64,000 nucleotides of DNA, taken from NCBI GenBank assembly GCA_963383645.1, contig OY726576.1, forward strand, positions 17,307,131-17,371,130. The letters are read 5' to 3'. Both the position numbers and the translations under genes were made by a program. This stretch comes from Muscardinus avellanarius (lineage: Eukaryota; Chordata; Mammalia; Rodentia; Gliridae). This document shows, in pieces, positions 1 to 10,400 of the stretch (positions within the stretch are counted from its first letter, which is position 1; every line of letters starts with the position of its first letter). Below the pieces are notes generated by a model. The model did not search any database and was not told the DNA's origin. It saw only the letters and a program-made list of their open reading frames with translations.

Positions 1-269
1 CATTAGACCCCTGGCCTTTGCCTTTTTCAGATCTTGGTCATTACACAACAAAACTTATTTTTTTTTTCATCTCTCTTGCCCTGTCTTTGATTACTGCAAC
101 AAGCAGCTTCTAAAAACATGTGCCCTGGCCCTCCATTGCATCGCCCTGCTCCCTTTAAAGTATACAGCTCTCTTCTGCTTTCAGTTAGTATCTATTTTTA
201 TTTTGAGCCAAGAACAGTTTTCAGATTAATAGCTAATTTTTATTGGGATCGCAGTTGAGGTAATACAAA
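1..269. other. Intronic DNA, nothing recognised
   Basis: AT-rich intron with a short T run at 59-68. No repeat family or coding signal is evident. Confidence 0.5.
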
Positions 270-455
270 ATTATATGTGTTAGCTCGTTTAATTCTCTAG
301 CGACCCCGTGGTGTACGTACTGTTTTTCTCATTTTATAGATGAGAAAATAGAAGCCAGAGCGGGAGGTTGAGAAGCTCCCAAGGCCACACATCCAGGAAT
401 AGCAAGTTGGGAGTCGGAGCCAGGCCGTCTGGTTCCGGAATCTTCACTCTTAGTC
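270..455 (+). repeat. MIR SINE fossil
   Basis: The sequence keeps the MIR core pattern: CTCATTTTATAGATGAGAAA, then a 'gccagagc...gaggttgag' run and 'aaggccacac', then a GTCTGG box. It is old and diverged, as expected of a repeat shared by all mammals. Confidence 0.7.
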
Positions 456-1544
456 TCTGTGGGGCACAAAGCAGCCAGTGAAGCCAAGCAGGGCGGAGGG
501 CCTCCCGTGGGGCAAGGCTGTAGAACAACCTCAGAGGAGGGCAGGGCTCATCCCAGACTGCCACGCCGTTTGAGAAGATGGTGTGTATGGGGTGTCCTTG
601 AACCTTCTTGTTTTAGACCCTCTTCTAGAAAACGCTGAGACCGGCTACCCAGGTGGTCATTTCTGAGTGTGTCCCCTTTCCAGACTGAGGCTCCAGTCCA
701 GGCTACGTGTGTATGTGCCTTGATTGTGGAATTTAGGGCGAATTGAAATGTGCTATGGGATAAAACGGACCCTGAGGCCCTTTCTGATACCAGGACCCGC
801 CCCGCTGTGCCGTGAAATTCCGTCGTATGGAGAAGTGAAGGCCTTGGCGGACCTTCCCCTGTTCCTGGCTAGTGGGGGTGGCCCAGGGTTGATTTGTTCA
901 GCTCCGGCTGCCCACGGCTGACGTCCTTCCTCTTGAGAGAGTCGGCTTTACTTCAGGGACAAGGAGGAAAGATGAGAGGGTGATGGGGATAGCCAGGTGA
1001 TTCTTAGAGAACCCAGGAGCTATGGCCCGGGGCTGTCCCTGGCAAAGGTTTCTCTTGGGAACACATTTCAGGTGGGAAATTTGTCACTTTTCCCAGTAGG
1101 AAGTCATCCCCCAACCCTCTCGGCCTCATGTTGCCCAGGGCTCTGACTCCAAACCCGCCAGATCAGCATAGATGGCCCCACCACAAGGCCCACGCTCCCT
1201 GGACTCAGGAACATATTGTCCAGGCAGCTAAACCCCAGGAGAACCACAAATAGGAGTCTTTCTATTCCTAGGAGAGCTCAAGAGGACCTCGGAGACCATT
1301 TCTCAAAGCCATCAAAAAAAAAAAAAAAAAGTCAGCGCTATATTGTCATAGACCAAACAATAAGAATACTGCTCTAAAATATATTCCTTAATTTCTATGA
1401 CAGTCAAATAAGGATATCTTTTACATCTGTCATCTTCCGTAAATAAAAGTGGATTTTAATAAAAGAGAGAGTGATCGTAAATATTGGTCATCTTGTATTA
1501 AAATGCCCAAGCACTAGGCTAAGTTGTTTTATTTGTTGTTTTTT
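456..1544. other. Intronic DNA, nothing recognised
   Basis: No coding homology in six frames and no clear repeat. A pure A tract lies at 1314-1330. Small open frames here have no recognisable domain. Confidence 0.5.
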
Positions 1545-1733
1545 GGTACTGAGGGTCGAACCCAGTGGCATTCTACCTCTGAGCTATGCCCCGCCCCCCC
1601 GGCCCTTTTTATATTTTGTTTATTTAAACCAGATTTCACCAGATTACTTAGGGTCTACCTAAGTTGCGGAGATCCTCCTGTCTCAGCCTCCCAAGTACTA
1701 GGATTAAAGATGGTGAGCCGGCACACCTGGCTT
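1545..1733 (-). repeat. Dimeric B1-dID SINE, old copy
   Basis: Read on the - strand: a 7SL/B1-like half, an A-rich linker, then an ID-like half ending in the complement of GGTACTGAGGGTCGAACCC. It is diverged and partly deleted in the B1 half. This family is the commonest repeat in the window; both halves carry Pol III A/B-box-like sequence. Confidence 0.8.
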
Positions 1734-1784
1734 AGGCTAAGGTTTTATATGGTCAGGAAGGTTGGATGAACACCCATGCTCAAA

Positions 1785-1910
1785 TCCTGGCCTCCCCCTA
1801 TCTTGAATGAATGGACTATGGAAGATACTTCACCTCATTGTGCCTCAGTTTCCTCCTCTGTTCAATGAGAAGAAGAATGGGCCTAATAAATTGTTGTGAC
1901 CTTCAGATCT
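1785..1910 (-). repeat. MIR SINE fossil
   Basis: Shows TGTGCCTCAGTTTCCTCCTC followed by 'tgttcaatgagaagaagaatgg', the conserved MIR core in reverse orientation. Confidence 0.65.
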
Positions 1911-1975
1911 GTTTCTATAAAGACTCCCAGGGAATGTCCCTAACCCTAGGTAACGGGTATTTCACCTGCTCGCCA

Positions 1976-1992
1976 CCAACAGGGGGCGCTGT
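1976..1992 (+). promoter_or_regulatory. CTCF-like motif
   Basis: CCAACAGGGGGCGCTGT differs from the canonical CTCF core (CCACCAGGGGGCGCTG) at one position in that core. It is not within a recognised SINE. Occupancy cannot be judged from sequence. Confidence 0.5.
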
Positions 1993-2267
1993 TCATGTTC
2001 CAATTCAGTGCTGAGCAGGTGATGTTTCAAAGACAAAGGTCAGTTATCCAGGGTCCACGCCCGGTGTCTCTGATCCCGGAACATAAGCGCTCCACCTCGG
2101 TACAGAGAACACATAGGTTGCTAACAGCCCCATGAGCCTGACCTTAACCAGGAACACAAACACGGTGTCCGTCGTCCCCAAAGCTCCCGGGCTCATGAGA
2201 ATGGGTTCCTGCCTATTTCCTCTCTCCACTCCCTTTCCTCAGCTCTTGAAGACGCTCCTGCATCTGA

Positions 2268-2460
2268 ACACGGTGGAGCACACCTGTAACCCCAGTACTT
2301 GGGAGGCTCAGACAGAAGGACCACAGGTTTGAGGCCAGGGTCAGCCTCTTAGCGAGACCCTCGCCACTTAGTAAGACCCTGTTTCAAAATTAAATATAAA
2401 CCAGGGCTGAGGGTATAGCTCAGAGGTAGAACACCCCTGGGAGCCGTCCCCAGTGTTATT
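2268..2460 (+). repeat. Dimeric B1-dID SINE, old copy
   Basis: B1-like half ('cacctgtaaccccagtactt...'), linker 'tttcaaaattaaatataaa', then ID-like half ending 'cccagtg'. It is diverged and has no A tail. Confidence 0.8.
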
Positions 2461-2635
2461 TGAGGACAAAGAAAGCACGGCTTGATGGCAAGAAACATAT
2501 TTTATTTAGGAATAAAATCTGGAAGGAGACAACTGACCGGGAGAGAGAGCCCGAGAGTCAGGAGCCTGTCTCCTTCCCGTGGGGGGCTCCTTGTGGGGCA
2601 AGAGGAGGAAGTACAGGAGGAGTCCTGTAGGCCAA

Positions 2636-2657
2636 GGGTGGGTGTGCGGGGGCAGGG
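2636..2657 (+). other. Potential G-quadruplex
   Basis: Four G runs of 3-5 (GGGTGGGTGTGCGGGGGCAGGG) with short loops on the transcribed (RNA-sense) strand. Confidence 0.5.
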
Positions 2658-2749
2658 TCATCTCGGGCAGGGCAGAGGTCAGGGGGCGTTTCTCTTTCTT
2701 TGCGCCTCTGTTCTCATTTCTCCTCTCAAAGACCTCGTGGTCAGATCTC

Positions 2750-2868
2750 ACAGAAAGAGAGACAGAGACAGAGACAGAGACAGAGACAAGGAAGGAACGA
2801 AGGGAGGGAGGGAGAGGAGGGGAAAGGAAAGGAAAGGAAAGGAAAGGAAAGGAAAGGAAAGGAAAGGG
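2750..2868 (+). repeat. Polypurine tract: (GACAGA)n then (GGAAA)n
   Basis: A run of almost only purines. GACAGA hexamers (about 2762-2790) pass through mixed GGA/GAA into about ten GGAAA pentamers (about 2819-2868). The long open frames on both strands here (SFPFLSFPFLS, RKGKERKGK) are artefacts of the repeat. Confidence 0.9.
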
Positions 2869-3534
2869 CTCTCTTGCTGATGCCTCCCGGTGACAGCCCC
2901 GCAGCCCCACACTCTAGGCGCGCGTGGGCGATTCAGGCCCTCTTTGGGCCCCCTGCCCCAAGGCCCCGGCTCTATTCTCAGCCTATGCAGCTGTCCTTTC
3001 AGACACCCCCTGGCCTTCTGGTGCCCCTGACCTGCTTCTCTGTCCTGAGAATACCTAAGCCTGGGCTGGCCCGGGCTCAGGTTGCTGGAATTCTCACCTG
3101 GTGGTGATTGGTAGGTACCGCGGGCAGCAGAGGCCACACACCCAGTGCCCAGGCATCTTGCCCTCTCTCGGGCTCGTGTGGAGACACTCACACCCCAGGC
3201 CTAGCACCAGCATCTCTCCTCATCCTTGGCAAAACCCACGAAGTCACCAAGCCACCCTGGTGATTCTGCAGAGAACCAGGGCTGCAGGCAGCCATTTCTG
3301 GGAGCTGAAAGGTGCTCTGTGCTAGGGCTCCCGGAACTTCCAAACGTCTGTGTTTGCGAGTGGGGACTGCGGATCGGGCATCCTGCAGGACCCCGTGCCA
3401 GGATGCCGGAGCCTGCCGGGAAAGAGGGGCAAGTGCGAGTGCTCTGCAGAAGGAGCAGTGCGGTCAGTACCGCATGCAAGCAACGCGTTTCACAGTCAAT
3501 GCTGCTCTGCGGGGCATGTGCACCCAGACTTTAG
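2869..3534. other. Intronic DNA, nothing recognised
   Basis: GC-moderate unique sequence. Several overlapping small open frames have no family signature, and no splice-bounded exon is convincing. Confidence 0.5.
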
Positions 3535-3781
3535 TTGATGTGGTTTACTTTTTTTTTTTTTTTGGTGGTACTAGGGGTGGAACCCAGAGGCTTTCTACCT
3601 CAGGGCTATCCTCCCAGACCTATTTTATACCTTATTTAGAAACAGGGTCTCACTACCTTGCTGAAGGCCTCACTAAGTAGCTGAGGCTGGCTTCGAACCT
3701 GTGAAATCCTCCTGTCTCAGCCTCCCAAGCGCGGGGATTACAAGCGTGCGCCACCACGCCCGGCTTGATGTGGTTTACTTT
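3535..3781 (-). repeat. Dimeric SINE with intact 17-bp target-site duplication
   Basis: TTGATGTGGTTTACTTT occurs at 3535-3551 and again at 3765-3781. Between them is a full SINE on the - strand with a poly-T start. It carries the 'CCCAGACC...TTTAGAAACAGGG' diagnostic bases of the younger subfamily. Confidence 0.92.
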
Positions 3782-3836
3782 AAATAGGACTATCAAAATG
3801 TGATTTAGAGAAGATGGGTGTTAGTGTTATTTTCCA

Positions 3837-4034
3837 CTTTTTTTTTTTTTTTTTTTTTTTTTGCAGTACTGGGGATGGAACCTTGGGGCATTCTACCTCC
3901 AAGCTACACCCCCAGCTCTATTTTTCATGCTTTATTTTGAAACAGAGTCTCACTGAGTTGCAGAGGGCCTCACTAAGTAGCTGAGGCTGTCCGCGAATGC
4001 TAGGATTACAACTGTGTGCCACCATGCCCAGCTG
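3837..4034 (-). repeat. Dimeric SINE
   Basis: Poly-T, ID half ('gcagtactggggatggaacc'), linker 'tttttcatgctttattttgaaacag', then B1 half ending 'catgcccagct'. It is of the 'CCAGCYC...TATTTTGAAACAG' subfamily, with part of the B1 half deleted. Confidence 0.9.
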
Positions 4035-4069
4035 TTTTTTGCTGTTAATAAAAATTGAAATAGCAATGG

Positions 4070-4710
4070 AAGAGGGGTTAATTTATTTTTTTAATTTATT
4101 TTTATTGGTGCATTGTAATCATACATCACATTGGAATACAAGACTTGAGAGGATATACAAGCACACATCATCCAATTAGCCCTCATCCAGTCCCCATCCC
4201 ATTCCCTTCCCCTCCCTCGATCCCATGCTTGTTTGGTGATTAACTTTGATACATATGTTTATGTACCTCCTGCGTTTTAAAGAGGCTCCATCCTCCCCTA
4301 TTCCATACCCTCTGATTGGTCACCTTAATTGCTTCACTATAGGGCCCTTTCTATAGCTCGACCACTTCCTGTTGCCCCTTTCCTCCTAGTTATTGCTGAT
4401 TAGGGGAAGCATCTGGTTTTAATTTTCTGCAATATTTCTCTGTGCATGCCGCGTTGCAAATACCGATCCCACTCTTGACGGCCCCAGTAGTGGCCTGGCT
4501 ACCCGGTGGACTGATCCAGACCTCGCTGGCTCAAGCAGCGGCCTTGCCTCATGGGAGGCCCCGGTTCTGGCCTCGCTGGCCCCGACACTGGCCTCACCCC
4601 TCAGCTGACTCCAATCCCAGCCTCGGAGGCCCCAGCACTGGCCTTCCTCACGGCAGGCTCCGATGTTAGCCGATGGCCCCGGCACCGGTCTAACCAAGAG
4701 GGGTTAATTT
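4070..4710 (-). mobile_element. Composite retroposon: GC-rich VNTR plus L1-3'-like segment, with TSDs
   Basis: AAGAGGGGTTAATTT occurs at 4070-4084 and 4696-4710. Between them, read on the - strand, is first a tandem array of ~50-bp GC-rich units (4480-4527, 4528-4577, 4578-4627, 4628-4674, start of a fifth at 4675). Then comes ~390 bp that includes a G-rich purine stretch and ends ATTACAATGCACCAATAAAAA plus A-rich tail, like other L1 3' ends in this window. It therefore has a retroposed 3' end, an A-rich tail and a 15-bp TSD. It could be a non-autonomous SVA-type composite, or a truncated L1 whose 3'UTR holds a tandem array. Confidence 0.65.
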
Positions 4711-4924
4711 TTTTTTTGTTTGTTTTGGTGGTACTGGGGTTCCTGGAAGCCCTTCTACCTCTGGGCTACACTCCCAGACCTATTTTTACATTTTTATTTG
4801 GAAACAGGGTCTCCTCAGCCAGCGCCCACGGCTGGCTTCGAACCTGCGCAATCTTCCTGTCTCTGCCTCCCAAGGGCGGGGATCACAAGCGTGCGCCACC
4901 ACACCCGGCAAGAGGGGTTAATTT
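4711..4924 (-). repeat. Dimeric SINE, hairpin variant, third copy of the same TSD
   Basis: A SINE on the - strand (4711-4909) is followed by AAGAGGGGTTAATTT at 4910-4924, the same 15 bp that flanks the preceding composite element. In sense orientation its B1 half contains AGCCAGC-CGTGGGC-GCTGGCT, a perfect stem replacing the usual 'CTTAGTGAGG..' segment. Confidence 0.9.
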
Positions 4925-4984
4925 AAAAGATAGTATTAACCTTCTTAACTTTTAAGCACTAAATTTTGTTGAAAGGCCCTACGT

Positions 4985-5205
4985 ATTTTTATATACTTCT
5001 GTTGGTGTGTTGCAATTCTGTGGTACAGTGAGGTTGAAAGTGATATGAACACACATGCGGACAGTGTTTGGTGCATTTTCTTCTGAATTCCATTTTGCTT
5101 CCCCATCTTACTGCCTCGTAGAAGTTATATATAAAGGCATAATCTTTTTCTTCTTTATGGCTGAATAAAATTCTATTGTTTGTATAAAAAATAAAAATAT
5201 TATTA
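4985..5205 (-). repeat. L1 3' fragment
   Basis: TTCTTTATGGCTGAATAAAATTCTATTGT and the preceding 'atatgaacacacatg' match the complement of the conserved L1 3' end ('caatggaattctactcagcc'). Confidence 0.55.
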
Positions 5206-5281
5206 TTTATTATTATTATTTCTAACATGTACTGGGGGGCCCTGGGTACTGTTGGGCTATGTTCTTTATATACATACACTC

Positions 5282-5424
5282 TTAATCTTCTCTAGAGCCC
5301 CTTGAAGAAAGTAGTATTATTACCCCCATTGCATAGACAGGGACAGAGAGACGTAGCTCAGCAGCATCAACGCCAAACGGCAGCCTGGGAGAGCCTTCGT
5401 TGGCCCCGTGTCTCTGCCACAACA
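5282..5424 (+). repeat. MIR SINE fossil
   Basis: TATTATTACCCCCATTGCAT followed by 'agacagggacagagagacgtagctcagcagc' corresponds to the MIR core. Confidence 0.6.
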
Positions 5425-6443
5425 GTATGGCCTCAGAGGAGCCCTCTCCCCTCTCATCTGTTCCAGAATCTCCCCTCATGAAACTCAAGTATGGCTGCTT
5501 CAGTGTCTCCCGGGTAGGGCTGTGCAGTTCCTACCTCATACCCAGGCCTGGCCAGCTCTGGATCCAAGACCTAGTACACTCGTGTGTTGATTCTAGAGCA
5601 GACCATGTCCTGAGCCGTATATGAACACTCCTTCTTCATAGACAAGAGAGTCCTCTCTCCCCATACTCGAAGCCCCTCTTTCTTGCCCTGGAGACAGAGG
5701 ACAGATGGCCCAGTGGGTTCCAGCTCTGTGTGTGTGGGGGAATGACCCACACATGGGTGTGTGGTGAGCAAAGGCAGCTCGGGGGCTCTTTGAGCCCCCA
5801 CTGGGAGGACCCACCAGCCGAGGTGGGCCTACCTCCACCCATACAAGGCGTGCCCGAGACAGATTTCTCTCAAGAACCCTGACGTGCACGAGGTGGACGC
5901 ACAGCTAGGTGCTCGGGAGAAGAGCTGGGGTCCCAGCCCCTTTGGTAATGTCACCCTCTTTCAAGTCCGGTAATTGCACAGCATGGCACTCGTTGTGGAA
6001 TCAGAGTCTATCCAACAGAGCCTCAGGTGTGAATGAGAAGCGAAAAGATCCTTGCGCAGTCAACTCAGGCGATTTGGCCGGAGTCAGGCCTGGTTTACCA
6101 AGTCCTGGGCTTAAATTCGGGGTTGGAGGGCTGAGCACTTCTGGACACAGCGCGCCACCTGCCACGGAACAGAGGCACTGACGGAGCGTGATGTACCCAG
6201 ACTAAAAAACACAGGAAATCCTGCTATTCCTTCCGATGGAGTCAAGATTTCAGACAGCTGAAATCTGCCTGGTAGATGCTGAATTTTTACATTTCCGATC
6301 CTGTCTGAGTGCCTTAATTTCTTCCCTTTCAAAAGGAAGAGATGGATGTGGGATGGGGACTGATAGTGGATATTCCGAGGTTATTTGCCTGCTTTGATAC
6401 TCACATATCAAGTGGGCCCCGTTAGAGATAGAATCGGGGGACT
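5425..6443. other. Intronic DNA, nothing recognised
   Basis: Unique sequence. The open frames at 5571-5889 and 5909-6181 show no domain or exon-like splice flanks. Confidence 0.5.
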
Positions 6444-6468
6444 CTATAAATAGTCCAGAATGACGTCA
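6444..6468. promoter_or_regulatory. MEF2-type site next to a perfect CRE
   Basis: CTATAAATAG (6444-6453) fits the MEF2 consensus YTA(A/T)4TAR. Seven bases later is the palindromic cAMP response element TGACGTCA (6461-6468). The pair lies outside recognised repeats. It could be an intronic activity-dependent enhancer; a chance match is possible. Confidence 0.4.
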
Positions 6469-6717
6469 TCTTTGTGACTAACCCTTGGAGAGCCTGACTG
6501 CCTGTTAGCCTGGTGGGCTGGCTGTTGTCAAACTGCTTGGCAGTTGTTTGAAAGCATCAGGAGGAAGAGGAGGTTTCCTATAGCTTTTAGAGTTTGGGGT
6601 ACATATGTTCCTTTCAGTTCTTTCTTAAATTACTTTTACGTCCCTAAGTTCTTTATTCATTTTGGAAGGAAGTGTGCTGTCCCCAGCCTTGAAGCCAGGT
6701 ATGCACACAGTCCAGAG

Positions 6718-6770
6718 GCTGTGGATTCCTGGGCTGTGGATTCCTGGGCTGTGGATTCCTGGGGTGTGGA
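6718..6770 (+). repeat. 15-bp minisatellite, 3.5 copies
   Basis: Three exact units GCTGTGGATTCCTGG (6718-6732, 6733-6747, 6748-6762) plus a partial diverged fourth. Confidence 0.95.
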
Positions 6771-7559
6771 CTGTAGCTGTCCCTGTGCTTTAGTTGGCCC
6801 TGAGCCCGCTGCCTGGGGAGCAGCTGAGCTGTCCTCGCTGTTATTTCTGGGTCTGCAGTGAACCCCACCCTGCCTGTGCAGGGGTTCCCATGGGGAGCTT
6901 GACGCGCTAGGCCTCTGTGTCGTGGAAAGCTACAGAGGCCTTCACAGCTCGCAGATCCATCACACACTCAGCCAGGGCGTGTCCATGAGGGGACGTTTGA
7001 GTGCTTGGGGTTATGACAGTGATCAAGGGAGAACCAGCCCCTGACTGTGTGGGTTTATATGTTAATGAGCCAGTCCACTGTTGCTGGAGAGCAGGGGCCT
7101 GGGGAGAGTGGGGCGCAGGTCCCCTCCCACATCAAACACGTGAGCGGACCAGGTTTATGTTATTTCCAGTGGCAAGAGTTCAATTGGGCAGTCAGGTTGG
7201 GGTGTTGAAATACGGGCACTCGGTCGATCTTTCTGGTGGTTTGTCGTGAGCGACAGGTTGGAATAACTGAAACTGGGGCTGTCCATAGAACAAGCACTTT
7301 GTTGCTCGCTGCCTGTGATTTTTAAATATACTTTTATGGTTGCATCATAGCCTCACCATCGCAACGCCGTTCAGAGAGATCAGGGACATGCGTGCGCACG
7401 GCGCTCGGCGAGCTTGATCAAATCTCCGTCTAAGTTTCTTCTGACGTACCCTTTGTCAGCTCTCTGACCATGTGCCCAGGGCCTACACTGAGTAGACTCC
7501 ATAACTATGTAGTTTAGGCCAGATTATAATCACCTAAATCCCAATGCAAGAGGGCAGGC
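6771..7559. other. Intronic DNA, nothing recognised
   Basis: No repeat family, RNA gene or coding signature seen. Confidence 0.5.
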
Positions 7560-7720
7560 TTTGCGGAGAGCTCAGAGCTATACAAAGTGCATTACATGTT
7601 TTCCCTTGTCTGTTCATCTTAATAACGCTGAGATGTGAAGATGAGGACATTCGGTCAATGTGCTGGCCAGCTGCCTCTGGTCCAGGCTCTTTTATTCCTT
7701 ACCTGCTGTGAACAAGGCTC
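7560..7720 (+). repeat. Possible MIR fossil
   Basis: The run 'aaagtgcattacatgttttcccttgtctgttcatcttaataa' followed by 'gatgtgaagatgaggacatt' resembles the MIR core with drift. Confidence 0.4.
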
Positions 7721-7994
7721 GTCCACGTAACCAGCACCGTCTCATGAAAGTAGCAGGATGTGGCCTCGGAGGTTGGCCATAGCAGGGATTGTGGCCGCCG
7801 TCTCCCTTTCTTTTTCCAATCACTTTTTCTGGGGGAAGCAGCAGCCATGTTGTGAGGACACTCAAGTAGCCCGGGGGTTAGAGCTCCACAGTGAGGACCT
7901 GAGGCCTCCTGCCAACAGCTCAGGCTTAGCAGCCCCCTGGGTGCTCCAACTTAGAAGCCAATTCTTCAGCTCCATCAAGTCATCAGACAACTTT

Positions 7995-8155
7995 GGCCCC
8001 AACCAACGTCTTTTCCGCAATCTGAGGAGAACTTGAGCCGGAAGACCCAGCGCGGCCACTTACAAATCCCATGTGAAACTCTGAGATTGTAAATGTTTAT
8101 TGTTCGAAGTTGCTAAGTTTGGGGGTGATTTGTTACAACAGCAATAGGTAATGGA
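7995..8155 (+). repeat. 3' end of an MLT1/MaLR-type LTR fossil
   Basis: The sequence 'gaaactctgagattgtaaatgtttattgttcgaagttgctaagtttggggg' then 'ttgttacaacagcaatag' matches the conserved tail of mammalian MaLR LTRs. No internal retroviral gene is present. Confidence 0.55.
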
Positions 8156-8300
8156 TGTGGTAAGTTTCCTCCATCTGACAGATGAGAAAACCGGCTCCAA
8201 GACATCAGGGATTTGCTGGCACATGGAAGGACATGGAATCAGACACACATCTGTTTCCTGCAAAAGTCCGTGCCCTACCGCCCTGCTTTGCCGCCCGAGG
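8156..8300 (+). repeat. MIR SINE fossil
   Basis: CATCTGACAGATGAGAAAAC followed by 'gctccaagacatcagggatttg' is the MIR core; it abuts the LTR tail. Confidence 0.6.
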
Positions 8301-8859
8301 CATCTGACTTTTAACAAGCAAATAATCTCAGCAAAAAGTAACGGGCCACATTGACTTTATCTCAATCCTGGAATGGCCCTGGGTTTAGATTCAAAACCCC
8401 AAGTGCTTTAGAATGGTCAAAGACCAAGCAAAGAGATGATTTGCGCTATTGTATAAAGTGTTTGATTGATCAGATTTAATTCAAGCTTTATACTCACCTG
8501 GCTCACCTTCAGCTACCTGACGATGAGAGGCTTTTCTGTTGTGTTTATTTCTGGCTCCTTCTTTTGAGATTTTTAAAAATCATTTAAATCCATTTCCTAA
8601 ATATTCTGTTTCCAATTAGGACTTCTACTAAGCTTTCTCCACAAAAGGACAGGATTTTCTTTTCTTTCCTTTTTTTTTTCATTTTTAAAATGAAATGTAG
8701 CCTTCATGCTAGATCACAATAGCAGTGTGAGTTCTGTCGCCAACTTTAGTGATTCTTAGCAATATATGTTCACTGTCATTAAGAGATAAAAGAAAGACAT
8801 GATGAAGAAAACTGTTCAGACAGTACCATGTACGCAGTGAAGTTAGCAATACCATCTTC
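8301..8859. other. Intronic DNA, nothing recognised
   Basis: AT-rich, with a T tract near 8670-8680. No coding or RNA signal. Confidence 0.5.
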
Positions 8860-8997
8860 AACATTACGAATGAGGAGCGGGAGGGAGCAGGGCAGGATCG
8901 GGAGGGGAGCTCTCCAGGTGCTGTGTGCATGTCTGTCTCTATCACGCTCAGATTCAATGTGACGTCTAATTAAAATGCACCAGTAAAAAGCACATTT
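8860..8997 (+). repeat. L1 3' end fragment
   Basis: A G-rich purine stretch ('gaggagcgggagggagcagggcagg') and an end 'taattaaaatgcaccagtaaaaa' match the L1 3' ends elsewhere in the window. Confidence 0.6.
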
Positions 8998-9779
8998 TTC
9001 AAAGAGAGATGAGGGTCAGCCTCACAAGCCTGCCACACGGATCCTTACTGGATCCGCTCCTCCGGGGCCACAGCACACGTTGCCTTCTTTTTAAAAAGAT
9101 AATCTTTACAATGTAAGCTTTCTGACTCTCACCCGTGGAGTCTCTGTTTACTGACCTGATTTTCCAACATCTTCCCCAGCATGCCACAACCACTGAGTTT
9201 TTAATCTTTTGTTTTTTCCCACAAATCAATCCAATGATCTTGCCAAACCAAAAGAAAACTAGAAAACTTAATGTGTCTGGAAAGAAGAAACGTTATACCT
9301 ATCAGACTGCTTTTTTTTTTTTTAGCAGCAGAGGTTTTGGTGGGACTTGAAGTAAAAAGTCTGCAGCTCACCTGTCCTCTCTGTTCTGAGCAATTGTTCT
9401 GAACCTCTCTGTTCTGAAGCTCATTCTGAAACCAGGCCCTGAATTCTGAGGCTAGGAATAGACAGTTTAGGAGCCTGGGACCATCCTCAGCCTGGGCCTC
9501 CTGACAGCCCCCGCTGGATGTACCATTGAGCAATGGCCGCACAAGGGAGTGTGGGCCGAGTGAGCCGGCCTCCCTCGGACCCGAGACTGAGACGAGACGA
9601 GGTGGTTCTGCAGTAGCATGCCCTGTGCCCATCCTCAACAGGCTCCTCTCCCTGCAAGTGAAGGTGGGGCAGCTGCCTGCTTGGCCTCCACATGAACACG
9701 CTGTTCTCCGGTGTGCATAGACTTGCCACACCCTAGTCCCTGCTTGCTGAATACCTGAACGCTTCCACCATGGGCAGCA
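8998..9779. other. Intronic DNA, nothing recognised
   Basis: Includes a T12 tract at 9311-9323. The 176-aa - strand frame ending at 9731 has no domain and spans low-complexity sequence. Confidence 0.5.
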
Positions 9780-9875
9780 GGGCCTTATCTCATTTAGATA
9801 TCTTTCTCTCTATTCCTCCATACCATCTCCCAATTTTCAAAGCCCAAGTCATTTTTCTTCTGATACAGGAAGGGT
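9780..9875 (-). repeat. L2 LINE fossil, short
   Basis: 'ctattcctccataccatctcccaattttcaaagcccaagtcattttt' is closely matched at 11445-11490 in the longer L2 piece; both resemble the L2 3' region ('...aatgcccttc...'). Confidence 0.5.
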
Positions 9876-10269
9876 GATTCTGGTTGACTTGACGTTGGCT
9901 GGGGCAGTGCCTATAGAGTTAAGAGCAGTTGGTAATGATTTTACTTTTTATTGCATGACGCGGGGTATTTAAAACTCTAGGTTGAGATGCAGAGACACAA
10001 ATGTCTGGGGGATTTAAAGCCCCAATAATGCTCTAAGACTTTTAGCTAAATTTGAATCTGCTTCATGAATAGTGTTCTTCTGACACCTTTGATGACTGAA
10101 TTTTTAGAGCCCAAGGAAGTAACTTCTTCTCTGTCCATAAATATAAAGAGACAGCACTTGCATGGCCCTTGTGTGTAGGAGGGAGGTGAGAGGGCACATG
10201 GAGGGTGGAGGATGGAAAGGAAGTCGGGGAAGAATGGCTTTGGCCTGGAAGGATGTTAGAAGCCACGAG

Positions 10270-10400
10270 GTCCCAGTGCTCATTTTGCAGATGAATGAAC
10301 TTCTGCTCAGAAGAGGAAGGGCTCCTTCAAGCCCACCGTGCTAGTAACTGTCAGAAGATGGTCTGATCCCCCTGTCCTGACTCATGCCCAGCCTCCTTCA
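10270..10400 (+). repeat. MIR SINE fossil
   Basis: CATTTTGCAGATGAATGAAC then 'gctcagaagaggaaggg' and 'gctagtaactgtcagaa' follow the MIR consensus order. Confidence 0.6.

Noticed and set aside
2482..3191. Several overlapping frames over 130 codons on both strands
   Set aside because: They are produced by the purine-rich GACAGA/GGAAA tract and carry only low-complexity peptide.
6444..6476. TATA-like TATAAATAG as a core promoter
   Set aside because: No CpG island, initiator or downstream exon is evident, and the match is better explained as a MEF2-type site or by chance.
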